Shown piece after piece: positions 27,940 to 36,204 of a stretch of DNA of 64,000 nucleotides. The stretch lies in contig NZ_LMMZ01000012.1 in the NCBI RefSeq assembly GCF_001422885.1, positions 374,388 to 438,387 on the forward strand. The letters are read 5' to 3'. A model generated the notes under the pieces. That model was not told the origin of the DNA, did no database searches, and was given only the letters and a program-made list of their open reading frames with translations. The position numbers and the translations under genes are program-made. The first letter of the stretch is position 1, and every line of letters begins with the position of its first letter. Origin of the DNA: Methylobacterium sp. Leaf104. Its GTDB lineage: Bacteria; Pseudomonadota; Alphaproteobacteria; Rhizobiales; Beijerinckiaceae.

Positions 27940-27951
27940 ATTGTGCGCAAT
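27940..27951. promoter_or_regulatory. OhrR operator 2 (near-palindrome)
   Basis: ATTGTGCGCAAT matches the neighbouring operator with a single change, 70 bases upstream of the ohrR start. The 38-base centre-to-centre distance is a little under four helical turns, compatible with two dimers on similar faces. Confidence 0.7.
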
Positions 27952-28021
27952 ATGAAATCTGCATAAGATCGCGGCCGAAGCCCGCTGTCGGGCGTACGCG
28001 CATCGTGAAGGATAGCTCGAT

Positions 28022-28585
28022 ATGTCGGGACGGCGGACCCGCACGCCCCAGGATCCGGTGGCGGCGTCGAACTCCTCCGACGCCCTGAGCCTGGACAGCC
28101 AGCTCTGCTTTGCCGTCTACGCCGCGGCGCACGCCTTCGGACGGACGTACCGCGCGCTCCTCGCCGCCCACGACCTGACCTACCCGCAATACCTCGTGCT
28201 CCTGGTCCTGTGGGAGGAGGAGGGGCTGGCGGTCAAGGAGATCGGCCAGCGCCTGTTCCTGGATTCCGGGACCCTGACGCCCCTGCTCAAGCGCCTCGAG
28301 GCGGCCGGCCATGTCAGGCGTGCCCGGGACCGGGCCGACGAGCGTCAGGTCAGCATCTTCCTGACCGAGAAGAGCCGGGCGCTGAAGGGCCAGATGGAAT
28401 GCGTGCCCGACGAGGTCGGCGGCCTCACCGGCCTAGATCTCGACGGACGCCGGGCGCTCCTCGACATCCTGATGAACCTGCGCGGCGCGCTGCACGCGGG
28501 CACGGGCGAGGCCGGTCCGGAATCGCCCGACGCGGGGCGGACCACGAAAAAAGCCGTCCCCGCGCGGGCGGGAACGGCGTCCTGA
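28022..28585 (+). CDS. ohrR: OhrR, peroxide-sensing MarR-family repressor
   Basis: A MarR-family redox sensor (187 aa). The single reactive cysteine is C29 in [13 protein letters not shown], the usual OhrR position, with the conserved tyrosines of the peroxide pocket in the next helices ([26 protein letters not shown]). The DNA-binding part is [20 protein letters not shown] and the wing is [11 protein letters not shown]. The C-terminal 40 residues are Ala/Gly/Pro-rich and longer than in typical OhrR (about 150 aa). The end of the gene overlaps the terminator of the convergent cytochrome gene. Confidence 0.93.
   Translation: MSGRRTRTPQDPVAASNSSDALSLDSQLCFAVYAAAHAFGRTYRALLAAHDLTYPQYLVLLVLWEEEGLAVKEIGQRLFLDSGTLTPLLKRLEAAGHVRRARDRADERQVSIFLTEKSRALKGQMECVPDEVGGLTGLDLDGRRALLDILMNLRGALHAGTGEAGPESPDAGRTTKKAVPARAGTAS
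28547..28577 (-). terminator. Intrinsic terminator of the cytochrome c gene, inside the ohrR 3' end
   Basis: On the minus strand a GC-rich stem (GCCGTTCCCGC with GCGGGGACGGC) is followed directly by TTTTTT (28552-28547), a classical intrinsic terminator about 80 bases past the cytochrome stop. It lies within codons of ohrR near its stop. Confidence 0.75.
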
Positions 28586-28596
28586 CCGAGTTGGTG

Positions 28597-28620
28597 TCGG
28601 CCCGTCGGAGGACGGGCCGA
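28597..28620 (+). terminator. Perfect hairpin after ohrR
   Basis: TCGGCCCGTC and GACGGGCCGA form a perfect 10-bp stem with a GGAG loop, 12 bases after the ohrR stop. No T-run follows. Its position suggests 3'-end formation for ohrR. Confidence 0.45.
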
Positions 28621-28656
28621 CCTGGGGTCCCGATGGAACGCGGGACCTGACGGGAC

Positions 28657-29019
28657 TCAGGACTTGGTCTTGAGGTAGGCGATGATGTCGTCGACCTTCT
28701 TGGGATCCTTGACGCCCGGGAACACCATCTTGGTGCCCGGGATCTTCTTCTTGGGATCCGTCAGCCACTCGTGCAGGTTGGCCTCGTCCCAGGTGATGCC
28801 GGAATTCTTCATGGCCGCCGAGAAGGCGTAGCCGTCGGCTCCTTCGCCGGCCTTCGCGCCGACGACACCCTTCAGGGTCGGGCCGACGCCGTTCTTCTCG
28901 AAGTTGTGACAGGCCTTGCAGGGCGCGAACGCCTTCTCGCCGGCGGCGGCATCGCCCTCGGCATGGGCGGACAGGGGCAGCAGCAGGGCGAGGGCGGCGC
29001 CGAACAGGACGTGACGCAT
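28657..29019 (-). CDS. Secreted class I c-type cytochrome
   Basis: A periplasmic electron carrier (120 aa). Residues 1-20 are a signal peptide (MRHVLFGAALALLLPLSAHA). Heme is attached at CKACH (residues 34-38), and the probable axial methionine is in PGTKMVFPG near residue 97. The size and the KVDDIIAYLKTKS end match the mitochondrial-like cytochrome c / c2 family. An AAGGAGG ribosome binding site lies about 10 bases before the ATG. It may connect the bc1 complex to an oxidase or serve methylotrophic dehydrogenases; nothing in the sequence decides this. Confidence 0.92.
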   Translation of the reverse strand: MRHVLFGAALALLLPLSAHAEGDAAAGEKAFAPCKACHNFEKNGVGPTLKGVVGAKAGEGADGYAFSAAMKNSGITWDEANLHEWLTDPKKKIPGTKMVFPGVKDPKKVDDIIAYLKTKS

Positions 29020-29326
29020 CGTGTGTTTCCTCCTTGGAAGCGGTCTAGGCCGCTAGCTTATGGCAGAGCTTACCCGTTTAGAACAGATTGAGACAGGAAC
29101 GTGCGAGGCGCGCCGGGATGCGCTGCGGCCAAAGGAAGCTTCGGCGGACCCGATCGGTTCCGCCGCCACGAACTCGCCGCCACGAACCGGATGCACCGCG
29201 CCGCGGTTTGTCCTAGGGTTCCCATCAAGGCGTCGCCCCGTTCGCCAGTCTCTCCCCGCCGATCACGCATAGGCGGTCGCGGCTGAGCGGATGCTGAAGG
29301 CGTCGCGCCGCCCGGAGGACACGCCC
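29020..29326. other. Divergent promoter gap between the cytochrome c and glcD-type genes
   Basis: 307 bases of divergent intergenic DNA. Apart from the strong AAGGAGG of the cytochrome gene (about 29030-29036) and the GGAGGA of the oxidase gene (29314-29319) I see no palindrome, repeat or small gene. Short frames here have no recognisable product. Confidence 0.5.
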
Positions 29327-30760
29327 ATGTCGATCGCCTTTCCCGTGCCCGATGCCGCCATCGTCGCCCGCCGCGACGCCATCATCGCGGGCCTCGCCCC
29401 CCTGGTCGCGCCGGAGGCCCTGGTGATCACCGAGGACGAGCGCCGTGCCTTCGAGACGGACGGGCTCACCGCCTATCGCAGGATGCCCCTCGCCGTGGTG
29501 CTGCCCTCCACCACCGCCGAGGTCTCGGCCGTGATGGCCTATTGCCACGCCAACGGCGTGCGCGTGGTGCCGCGGGGCGCCGGCACCTCGCTGGCGGGCG
29601 GCGCGATCGCGCAGGAGGACGCGGTGATTCTCGGGGTCGCCAAGATGAACCGCATCCTGCAGGTCGATTACGAGAACCGCACCGCGCGGGTCGAGGCCGG
29701 CATCACCAACCTCGCCATCTCGGGCGCGGTCAGCCACGAGGGCTTCTTCTACGCGCCCGACCCGTCGAGCCAGCTCGCCTGCACCATCGCGGGCAACATC
29801 GCGATGAATTCCGGCGGCGCGCATTGCCTCAAATACGGGGTGACCACCAACAATCTCCTGGGCGTCACCCTGGTGCTGAACGACGGCACCGTGGTGGAGA
29901 TCGGGGGCGAGCACCTCGACGCGCCCGGCTACGACCTCCTCGGCCTCGTCTGCGGCTCCGAGGGACAGCTCGGCATCGTCACCGAGGCCACCGTGCGCAT
30001 CCTGCGGGCGGCGGAGGGCGCGCGTCCGGCCCTCGTGGGCTTCGGCTCGGTGGAGGATGCGGGCGCCTGCACGGCGGCGATCATCGGCGCCGGCATCATC
30101 CCGGTGGCGATCGAGTACATGGACCGCGAGGCGATCCTGATCACCGAGGACTTCGCCCAGGCCGGCTACCCGCGCGACGCCGAGGCCATGCTGATCATCG
30201 AGGTCGAAGGGTCGGACGCCGAGTGCACGGCGATGCTCGCCCGCATCGAGGCCATCGCCCGCGACTTCAACCCGACGAGCATCCGGGTCTCGAAATCGGA
30301 AGCCGAGAGCGCCGCGATCTGGAAGGGCCGCAAGTCCGCCTTCGGCGCCACCGGCCGGATCTCGGACTACATCTGCATGGACGGCACCATCCCCACCGGC
30401 CAGCTCCCCGGGGTGCTGGAGCGCATCGGCGCGATCTGCGCCGAGAAGGGCCTGCGCGTCGCCAACGTGTTCCATGCCGGCGACGGCAACCTGCACCCGC
30501 TGATCCTGTTCGACATCAACAAGCCCGGCGAGATGGAGAAGGCCGAGGCGGCCGGCGACGAGATCCTCAAGCTCTGCGTCGAGGTCGGCGGCTGCCTCAC
30601 GGGCGAGCACGGCGTCGGCATCGAGAAGCGCGAACTCATGCGCTTCCAGTACGCCCAGGCCGATCTCGAGCAGCAGATGCGCGTGAAGAACGTCTTCGAC
30701 CCGAACTGGCTGATGAACCCCGCCAAGGTGTTCCCTCTGGAGGGGCGCCTGGTCGCGTGA
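29327..30760 (+). CDS. FAD-linked 2-hydroxy acid oxidase (GlcD/D-lactate dehydrogenase family)
   Basis: A flavoprotein of 477 aa, probably glycolate oxidase subunit D or a D-lactate dehydrogenase. The PCMH FAD-binding block is VPRGAGTSLAGGAI plus APDPSSQLACTIAGNIAMNS. The C-terminal substrate-domain motifs VANVFHAGDGNLHPLILFD and GCLTGEHGVGIEKR are intact. I place the start at MSIAFPVPDA (29327), with GGAGGA 8 bases upstream. GlcE and GlcF, which normally follow glcD, are absent; the next gene is the convergent rlmJ. It may act alone as a D-lactate dehydrogenase or with partners elsewhere. Confidence 0.88.
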   Translation: MSIAFPVPDAAIVARRDAIIAGLAPLVAPEALVITEDERRAFETDGLTAYRRMPLAVVLPSTTAEVSAVMAYCHANGVRVVPRGAGTSLAGGAIAQEDAVILGVAKMNRILQVDYENRTARVEAGITNLAISGAVSHEGFFYAPDPSSQLACTIAGNIAMNSGGAHCLKYGVTTNNLLGVTLVLNDGTVVEIGGEHLDAPGYDLLGLVCGSEGQLGIVTEATVRILRAAEGARPALVGFGSVEDAGACTAAIIGAGIIPVAIEYMDREAILITEDFAQAGYPRDAEAMLIIEVEGSDAECTAMLARIEAIARDFNPTSIRVSKSEAESAAIWKGRKSAFGATGRISDYICMDGTIPTGQLPGVLERIGAICAEKGLRVANVFHAGDGNLHPLILFDINKPGEMEKAEAAGDEILKLCVEVGGCLTGEHGVGIEKRELMRFQYAQADLEQQMRVKNVFDPNWLMNPAKVFPLEGRLVA

Positions 30761-30762
30761 GC

Positions 30763-30799
30763 CCTCGGGATTCCGGGCCTCGGGATCCTGGGCCTCAGG
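30763..30799. repeat. 15-bp tandem repeat between glcD-like gene and rlmJ
   Basis: The unit CCTCGGGATTCCGGG (second copy with two changes) occurs at 30763 and 30778, and half a third copy runs into the rlmJ stop. It fills the whole 34-base convergent gap. Confidence 0.75.
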
Positions 30800-31640
30800 C
30801 CTCCGCGCCGAAGGCCTCACAGCGGAACGCACCGTAATCGGTGCGGGCCAGGCGCTCGGCCAGCGCCGGCAGGAACAGCATCGCCTCCTCGCCGAGGCGC
30901 CAGGGCGGGTTGATGACCACGAGGCCGGTGCCGTTGAGGCGCGTCGGGTCGGGCTCGGAGACCATCAGGTCGAGGCGCAGGGCCGGGCGGGCGAGGTCCC
31001 GGTCGAGCTGGGCCACCATGTGGTCGACCTTGGCGACGTCCTTGATCGGGTACCAGCCGAGATAGATTCCCGTCGGCCACTTGCGCACCGCCCGGGCCAA
31101 GGCCGCCCCGAGGCGGTCGATCTCGCCGAGTTCCTCGTAGGGCGGGTCGATCAGCACGAGGCCGCGGCGCTCCGGCGGCGGGATCATCGCGTTGAGCGCC
31201 GTCCAGCCGTCGAGATGCATCACCTTCGAGAGGGAATCCTGGTTGAAGCGCGCCCGCAGGGTCTCGGCATCGGCCGGGTGCAACTCCACGAACACACCCT
31301 GGTCGCTGGGGCGCAGGAACTCGCGGATGATCGCGGGCGAGCCCGGATAGGTCTCGGGCCCGTGCCGCTCCTGCACCGCCGCCACCGCCGCCCGGTAGGG
31401 GGCGAGCAGGGCCTCGACCGCTTCGGGAAACGGCGTCGCGAGGCGGCCCCAGCCCTCGTGGCACTCGCCGGTGCGCCCGGCCTCGTCGGCGGTGAGGTCG
31501 TAGAATCCGAGGCCCGCATGCGTGTCGATCGCCCGGAACCCCGTGGGCTTCAGGCAGAGATGGGCCAGCACGCGGCTGAGCACGAGGTGCTTCAGGACAT
31601 CGGCGAAATTGCCGGCGTGGAAGGCGTGGCGGTAATTCAT
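30795..31640 (-). CDS. rlmJ: 23S rRNA (adenine-N6) methyltransferase RlmJ
   Basis: Methylates N6 of A2030 of 23S rRNA (E. coli numbering) with SAM. The 281-aa sequence has the family start MNYRHAFHAGNFADVLKHLV, the SAM-site block IDTHAGLGFYDL and the catalytic DPPYE in RGLVLIDPPYEELGEI. The length matches E. coli RlmJ (280). It stands alone, convergent with the glcD-like gene and 64 bases upstream of the rnaseT2 3' end on the same strand. Confidence 0.95.
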   Translation of the reverse strand: MNYRHAFHAGNFADVLKHLVLSRVLAHLCLKPTGFRAIDTHAGLGFYDLTADEAGRTGECHEGWGRLATPFPEAVEALLAPYRAAVAAVQERHGPETYPGSPAIIREFLRPSDQGVFVELHPADAETLRARFNQDSLSKVMHLDGWTALNAMIPPPERRGLVLIDPPYEELGEIDRLGAALARAVRKWPTGIYLGWYPIKDVAKVDHMVAQLDRDLARPALRLDLMVSEPDPTRLNGTGLVVINPPWRLGEEAMLFLPALAERLARTDYGAFRCEAFGAEA

Positions 31641-31704
31641 GGCGTCCGGGCCTGTCTCACCGCGGACCCCGGCGATCGGGCCCGGGATCGGAGCGCGGCA
31701 TCAT

Positions 31705-32385
31705 CTACCGCGCGGCGTCGATGGCAACTTCGCCGGTGCGGCAGTTCTGGCGCGCCACTTCGGGGCAGGGGGTGAAGCCGCGCAGGTCCTTGGCGAAGCA
31801 GATCCGCACCTCCTGGAGCTGGCCGGCCCGGCAGGTCACCGACATCATGTCGGGGCGCAGGCCCCGGTTGGCCGCCACGAACTGCCGGGCCACCTCGATC
31901 GGCGCCATCCGGGTGTCGCGCTCCAGTCCCTTGAAGGCATCCGGGATGGTCACCGCCGCGCGGGCGTCCCGGGCCGCCTGGAAGTACGCGACCGGGTCGA
32001 GGCCGGAGCAGGTGCCATGGCTGCGCCACTCGTGCCGGGCCAGTCCCTCGCTCGGATAGACCTGGCCCGCCACCTCGATCGCCTGCCGGGTCGGCGCGCG
32101 CACGACGGAGGAGCAGTTCGAAGGGTAGCCGCGGTTGTATTGCGGCCAGAGCCCGTGCACGACGAAGCCGAGGCCGCGCCCCGGCCGACACTGGCCCTCC
32201 GCCTCGCGCCGGGCGCCGGGGCCGTCGCAGTAGGTCGGCGACCAGGACAGGGCCAGGACGTAGAAGTCGAACGATCCCGGCGTGCCGCCGGGCTCGAAGC
32301 CCTGAGCCAGGGCGCCCGGCGCCGTCAGCGCGAGGACGAGACCCGCACCGGCGAGGCGCCGCGAGCGCCGGGAGGCGCGGCTCAC
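31705..32385 (-). CDS. Secreted ribonuclease T2 family protein
   Basis: A periplasmic or secreted endoribonuclease (226 aa). Both active-site blocks are intact: CAS I GFVVHGLWPQYN and CAS II HEWRSHGTC, each with its catalytic histidine, plus FYVLALSWSPTYC. A signal peptide is seen in residues 1-27 (LAGAGLVLALTAPGALAQ). The start is GTG at 32385, overlapping the TGA of the upstream secreted protein gene as GTGA, so the two are translationally coupled. RNase T2 enzymes scavenge RNA for phosphate and nucleosides, or act as toxins in some settings. Confidence 0.92.
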   Translation of the reverse strand: MSRASRRSRRLAGAGLVLALTAPGALAQGFEPGGTPGSFDFYVLALSWSPTYCDGPGARREAEGQCRPGRGLGFVVHGLWPQYNRGYPSNCSSVVRAPTRQAIEVAGQVYPSEGLARHEWRSHGTCSGLDPVAYFQAARDARAAVTIPDAFKGLERDTRMAPIEVARQFVAANRGLRPDMMSVTCRAGQLQEVRICFAKDLRGFTPCPEVARQNCRTGEVAIDAAR

Positions 32386-32849
32386 GGACGGGCTTCGCGG
32401 CAGGCCGAGGAATAGGCGTAGGCGAGGTTGCGGTCGAGGCCGTGGACGCAGAACTCGATACCCCAATCGGCCCCGATGATCCCGAGCCCGTCGCGCACCG
32501 AATAGTCCACCTTGCGGCGGATGCCGTCCGAGGTGGTGGCCACGGCGCTGCAGAAGCGGCGCGGCACGTAGTCGAGGCCCCAGGGGCGCCAAGCCGTGCG
32601 CTCGATATGCTCGTAGCGCAGGATGGTGAGGGAGGAGTTCCAGAACTTCGCCTCCTTCTCGGCGAAGTGCGTCGAAAGCCGCTCCAGCACCTCGGGGGCC
32701 TGGCAGCCCGGGATGTTGGCGTCGTAGTTGAACTCGCGCTCCTCGGCGGGCGTGATCTCCTCGCGGCCGGAGCGGGCGAGCGCCGGCTGGAGGGCGCCCG
32801 CCAGGACGAGGCCGAGGGCGAAGGCGGTGGAGAGAGGATTCGGGCGCAT
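32382..32849 (-). CDS. Secreted protein of unknown function coupled to RNase T2
   Basis: A 155-residue protein that I do not recognise. Residues 1-25 form a signal peptide (STAFALGLVLAGALQPALA). Four cysteines (in IPGCQ, RRFCSAV, IEFCVHG and SACREA) suggest two disulfides in the periplasm. Near the C-terminus the stretch EFCVHGLDRNLAYAYSSAC resembles the RNase T2 CAS I region of its neighbour (FVVHGLWPQYNRGYPSNC) in keeping VHGL and the following Asn/Tyr/Cys spacing. It has no second catalytic block. The 4-base overlap with the RNase gene suggests a joint function, perhaps inhibitor, chaperone or processing partner. Confidence 0.7.
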   Translation of the reverse strand: MRPNPLSTAFALGLVLAGALQPALARSGREEITPAEEREFNYDANIPGCQAPEVLERLSTHFAEKEAKFWNSSLTILRYEHIERTAWRPWGLDYVPRRFCSAVATTSDGIRRKVDYSVRDGLGIIGADWGIEFCVHGLDRNLAYAYSSACREARP

Positions 32850-33000
32850 GCCGGCGTCTTTGTTCCGCTGGAGTCCGTGAAGCGTGCCGGAACGATGGCG
32901 CCTCGGACCGCCCTGTCAAGCATGGGACCGGGGGCGGCGTCGCTTTCCGGGCTCCCTGGGGTGCGCCGGGCACACCCCGGATGCGGGATTCGGCGCGGCC

Positions 33001-34017
33001 TCAGTAGATCGGTTCGTCGAGACCGGGCGCGGTGAGCGAGAGCGGTTCGGCGGCGAAGTCCTCCGGGGGCAGGGCGGCCGCGACCCGAGGCGCCGGGGAT
33101 CGGGCGACGGGCGCGCGCGGGGCGGCGGCATAGGCCACCGGCGGCGCGGACCGGCCAACGGGAGCCGGTCCGTGCGCGAGCTGCGCGGCGGGCGGCCGGG
33201 CGGGCTGGCGCGCCGACATCGGGGTGACGCCGTAGGGATCGTCCTCCTCGACGTCGATCGGGGCCTGCGGCGGGGCGGGCAGGCGCTCGGGCGGACGCGG
33301 GCGGGCCGTGGCGCGCGGCACGCCGTCGGCACCGAGCTGCGGCGTGAACTTGATCAGCGGCTGGCAGATGCGGCGCAGGCCGCGCGGGTCGTGGCGGGCG
33401 AGGTCGACGTGGATGTGGTCGTAATGGAACACGTTCGAGCCCGGCGCCAGCACGGTGGAGAACCGGGCGCAGGCCCCGAGGAAGACTTCGCGCAGGAAGC
33501 CCTGCTCGGCCTCGGTGCCGCGCCAGCCGCCCTTCACGGTGATGACGTAGCCGTCGGCGAGCTTGAACGACATGATGTCGAGGGCGTTGCCGAAGGAATG
33601 CTCGGAGAGCTTGGCGCCGGCCTGGTTGTTGCGGCCCCGGCAGGCATAGGTGCCGGCGTTGATCTCGGCCACGGGCTGGCCGAAATACAGGTTCGCGGCC
33701 GGCTGGATCGTGTCGGCGAGCCAGGCCTCGGCCTCGGTCAGCGCCGGGCAGGCCAGGGTCACCCGCTGTTTCAGGGCGACGGTGCCCTTGCCGAGGCGCG
33801 TGACGCGGTAGGGCTGCAGCATGCCGCAGACGCCCGGTCCGCTGATCTCCTTGACGGGAGTGACGAACTCCGTCGTCTCGACGAGACGCTTGGCGTTGCA
33901 GGCCTGCTCGGTCTGGTCACGCCAGGGCTCGCGCTGCTCAAACTTGTTGAGTGCACAGCCGGTGAGGCCCGCGCCGAACAGCGTCAGGGCCGAGAACGCG
34001 AATACGCTACGCCACAT
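33001..34017 (-). CDS. Extensin-like C-terminal domain lipoprotein
   Basis: A 338-residue lipoprotein (lipobox LTGC, cysteine 21). The central part is the extensin-like domain PF06904, related to D,D-peptidase-type zinc enzymes. The metal-binding pattern is seen in KLSEHSFGNALDIMSF and NVFHYDHIHVDLARHD (His...Asp...His). Several cysteines suggest disulfides. The C-terminal 110 residues are Pro/Ala/Arg-rich and probably disordered, spanning the periplasm or wall. It is likely to trim peptidoglycan peptides, but this is an inference from the fold family. Confidence 0.85.
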   Translation of the reverse strand: MWRSVFAFSALTLFGAGLTGCALNKFEQREPWRDQTEQACNAKRLVETTEFVTPVKEISGPGVCGMLQPYRVTRLGKGTVALKQRVTLACPALTEAEAWLADTIQPAANLYFGQPVAEINAGTYACRGRNNQAGAKLSEHSFGNALDIMSFKLADGYVITVKGGWRGTEAEQGFLREVFLGACARFSTVLAPGSNVFHYDHIHVDLARHDPRGLRRICQPLIKFTPQLGADGVPRATARPRPPERLPAPPQAPIDVEEDDPYGVTPMSARQPARPPAAQLAHGPAPVGRSAPPVAYAAAPRAPVARSPAPRVAAALPPEDFAAEPLSLTAPGLDEPIY

Positions 34018-34126
34018 GATGCGGACGATGCGCCGGGTTCCGTAAACGTTGCGTCAACGATGCGGTGCGGGCGGCGTCCCTGTGGACGGGTGTTGACAGG
34101 AGGCGGCCGAGGCCGGACCAAGCCCC

Positions 34127-35374
34127 ATGCTCTCCCTCGTCGATCTCCGCACCCGCATCGCCGCCGGCACCCTCGACCCCGCCGGCGCCATCCGCCTCGC
34201 CGAGGCCGCCATCGCCGCCCGCGACCCCGGCATCGGGGCGATCGTCAGCCGAAATCCCGCTCCGGTCGTCGCCGGCTCGGGGCCGCTGGCGGGCATCGCG
34301 GTCGGGGTCAAGGACATCATCGACACCGCCGACCTGCCGACCCAGATGGGATCGCCGATCTATGCCGGCTGGCAGCCGAGGGCGGATGCCGCCATCGTGG
34401 CGCGCCTGCGGACGCTCGGCGCCCTGCCCCTGGTCAAGACCACGACCTCGCCCTTCGCCAGCCACGACCCGACCGCGACCGTGAACCCGCGCGATTCGGG
34501 CCATACCCCCGGCGGCTCCTCGGCGGGCTCGGCCGCGGCCGTCGCCGCCGGCATGGTGCCCCTGGCGCTCGGCACCCAGACCGGCGGCTCGGTGATCCGC
34601 CCGGCGGCCTTCTGCGGGGTGGCGGCGATCAAGCCGTCCTTCCGCCTGCTGCCGACGGTCGGCGTGAAGACCTTCTCCTGGGCGCTCGACACCGTCGGCC
34701 TGTTCGGGGCCGGCATCCGCGACATCGCCCAGGGCCTGAGCCTGATCGCCGACCGGCCCGGCCTCGATCTCGACGCGCCGCCCCAGGCGCCACGCCTCGG
34801 CCTCTGCCTCCAGGGTTTCGCGGACGCCCCCGATGCGGACGCCCTCGCCGCCCTGCAGCGGGCCGCCCGCGCGGCCGAGGCCGCCGGCGCGCGGATCATC
34901 GATCTCGTCCTGCCGGCGCCGCTGCCGGAGGCCTGGGTCCAGCACCCCGTCATCCAGGATTACGAGGCGCGCCAGGCGCTGGCCTGGGAATACGCCCATC
35001 ACCGGGCGCAGCTCAGCCCGGAGCTCGGCGAGCAGCTCGACGCCGCCCAGGGCCTCGTCGCCGCCCAGTACGATGCGGCGCGCCGCGCCGCCCATAGGGC
35101 CCGGCGCGTGTTGAAGGACCTGTTCGGGGATTTCGACGCGATCCTGACCCTGTCGGCCCCGGGCCGGGCACCGGCCGGCCTCGGCACCACGGGCGATGCG
35201 CGCTTCAACCGCCTCTGGACCCTGATGGGCGTGCCCTGCGTCACCGTCCCGGTTCCTGGCGACGGCCTGCCGCTGGGCGTGCAGGTCGTCGCCCGCTTCG
35301 GCGACGACGGCCGGGCCCTCGCCGTCGCGCGGATGATCGAGCAGGCGCTGGCGGCTCAGCATCGGGCGCCTTGA
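34127..35374 (+). CDS. Amidase signature family enzyme
   Basis: A Ser-cisSer-Lys amidase (415 aa). The catalytic lysine is K62 in GVKDIIDTAD, the cis-serine lies in HTPGGSSAGSAAAVAAG near residue 130, and the nucleophilic serine is in LGTQTGGSVIRPAAFCG near residue 154. The family includes Asp/Glu-tRNA amidotransferase subunit A and many aliphatic or aryl amidases. This one is shorter than GatA and is not next to gatB or gatC, so it is a catabolic amidase of unknown substrate. A methyltransferase gene begins 62 bases downstream. Confidence 0.9.
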   Translation: MLSLVDLRTRIAAGTLDPAGAIRLAEAAIAARDPGIGAIVSRNPAPVVAGSGPLAGIAVGVKDIIDTADLPTQMGSPIYAGWQPRADAAIVARLRTLGALPLVKTTTSPFASHDPTATVNPRDSGHTPGGSSAGSAAAVAAGMVPLALGTQTGGSVIRPAAFCGVAAIKPSFRLLPTVGVKTFSWALDTVGLFGAGIRDIAQGLSLIADRPGLDLDAPPQAPRLGLCLQGFADAPDADALAALQRAARAAEAAGARIIDLVLPAPLPEAWVQHPVIQDYEARQALAWEYAHHRAQLSPELGEQLDAAQGLVAAQYDAARRAAHRARRVLKDLFGDFDAILTLSAPGRAPAGLGTTGDARFNRLWTLMGVPCVTVPVPGDGLPLGVQVVARFGDDGRALAVARMIEQALAAQHRAP

Positions 35375-35436
35375 GCCGACACTGCCCTAAGTCTATCGCC
35401 CCCTCGTTCCCGCCCGTGCCACCGAGGGTCGCCCCG

Positions 35437-36204
35437 ATGCATTCCTGGAAGCAGGCCGTGGCCCGGGCCTTCGACGGGGCCGAGGGCTATGACGGCGCGG
35501 CTGCGATCCAGGCCGAGGTCGCGCAGCGTCTCGCGCAGCGCATCGGGGCCGAGCCCCTGGCGCCGGCGCCGCGCATCCTCGAGATCGGCTGCGGCACCGG
35601 CCTGCTGACCGCAGAATTGCGCCGGCGCCTGCCGGACGGCCGCCTCGTCGCCTCGGACATCGCTCCCGCCATGGTCCGGCGCTGCCGCGCCCGCTTCGCG
35701 CGCGCGCCGGACCTCGCCGTCGTCGTCATGGATGCCGAGCGGCCCGCCCTCACGCCCGGCTTCGACCTCATCGCGTCGAGCCTCGCGGCGCAATGGTTCG
35801 AGGACCTGCCCGGAACACTCGCGCGCCTCGCCGCATTGCTAGCGCCCAGCGGCCTGCTGGCGGTGGCGACCCTGGGCGCGGGCACCTTCGCCGAGTGGCG
35901 GGCGGCGCATGCGGCGCTCGGCCTCGAAGCGGCGACGCCCCTCTATCCGACCCGGCACGCCCTCGCCGCGCTGCCGTTTCCCGGCTGCACGCTCGCCGTC
36001 TCGGTCGACCCCCTGGTCGAGGCCCATGCCGATGGCCGCGCCTTCCTCGGCGCCCTGCGGAGGATCGGCGCCGGGACGCCGGGCCAGTCGGGAACGCTCT
36101 CGCCCGGCGCGATGCGGCGGGTGCTGCGGGGCTTCGAGGAGACGGGCGCGCGGGTCACCTACGAGGTCGTGACCCTGTTCATCCGACGCGACCGACAGGG
36201 TTAA
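35437..36204 (+). CDS. BioC-like SAM-dependent methyltransferase
   Basis: A class I methyltransferase (255 aa). The SAM motif is RILEIGCGTGLLTAEL, followed by ASDIAPAMV and DLIASSLAAQWFEDL. The N-terminal pattern FDGAEGYDGAAAIQAEVAQR recalls malonyl-ACP methyltransferase BioC (F..AA..YD..A.VQ..), which starts the pimelate moiety of biotin. No other bio gene is nearby, so the BioC role is tentative. The start at 35437 gives MHSWKQAVARAFD; the frame is open upstream but not conserved. Its stop overlaps that of the convergent metW gene by 4 bases. Confidence 0.8.
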   Translation: MHSWKQAVARAFDGAEGYDGAAAIQAEVAQRLAQRIGAEPLAPAPRILEIGCGTGLLTAELRRRLPDGRLVASDIAPAMVRRCRARFARAPDLAVVVMDAERPALTPGFDLIASSLAAQWFEDLPGTLARLAALLAPSGLLAVATLGAGTFAEWRAAHAALGLEAATPLYPTRHALAALPFPGCTLAVSVDPLVEAHADGRAFLGALRRIGAGTPGQSGTLSPGAMRRVLRGFEETGARVTYEVVTLFIRRDRQG

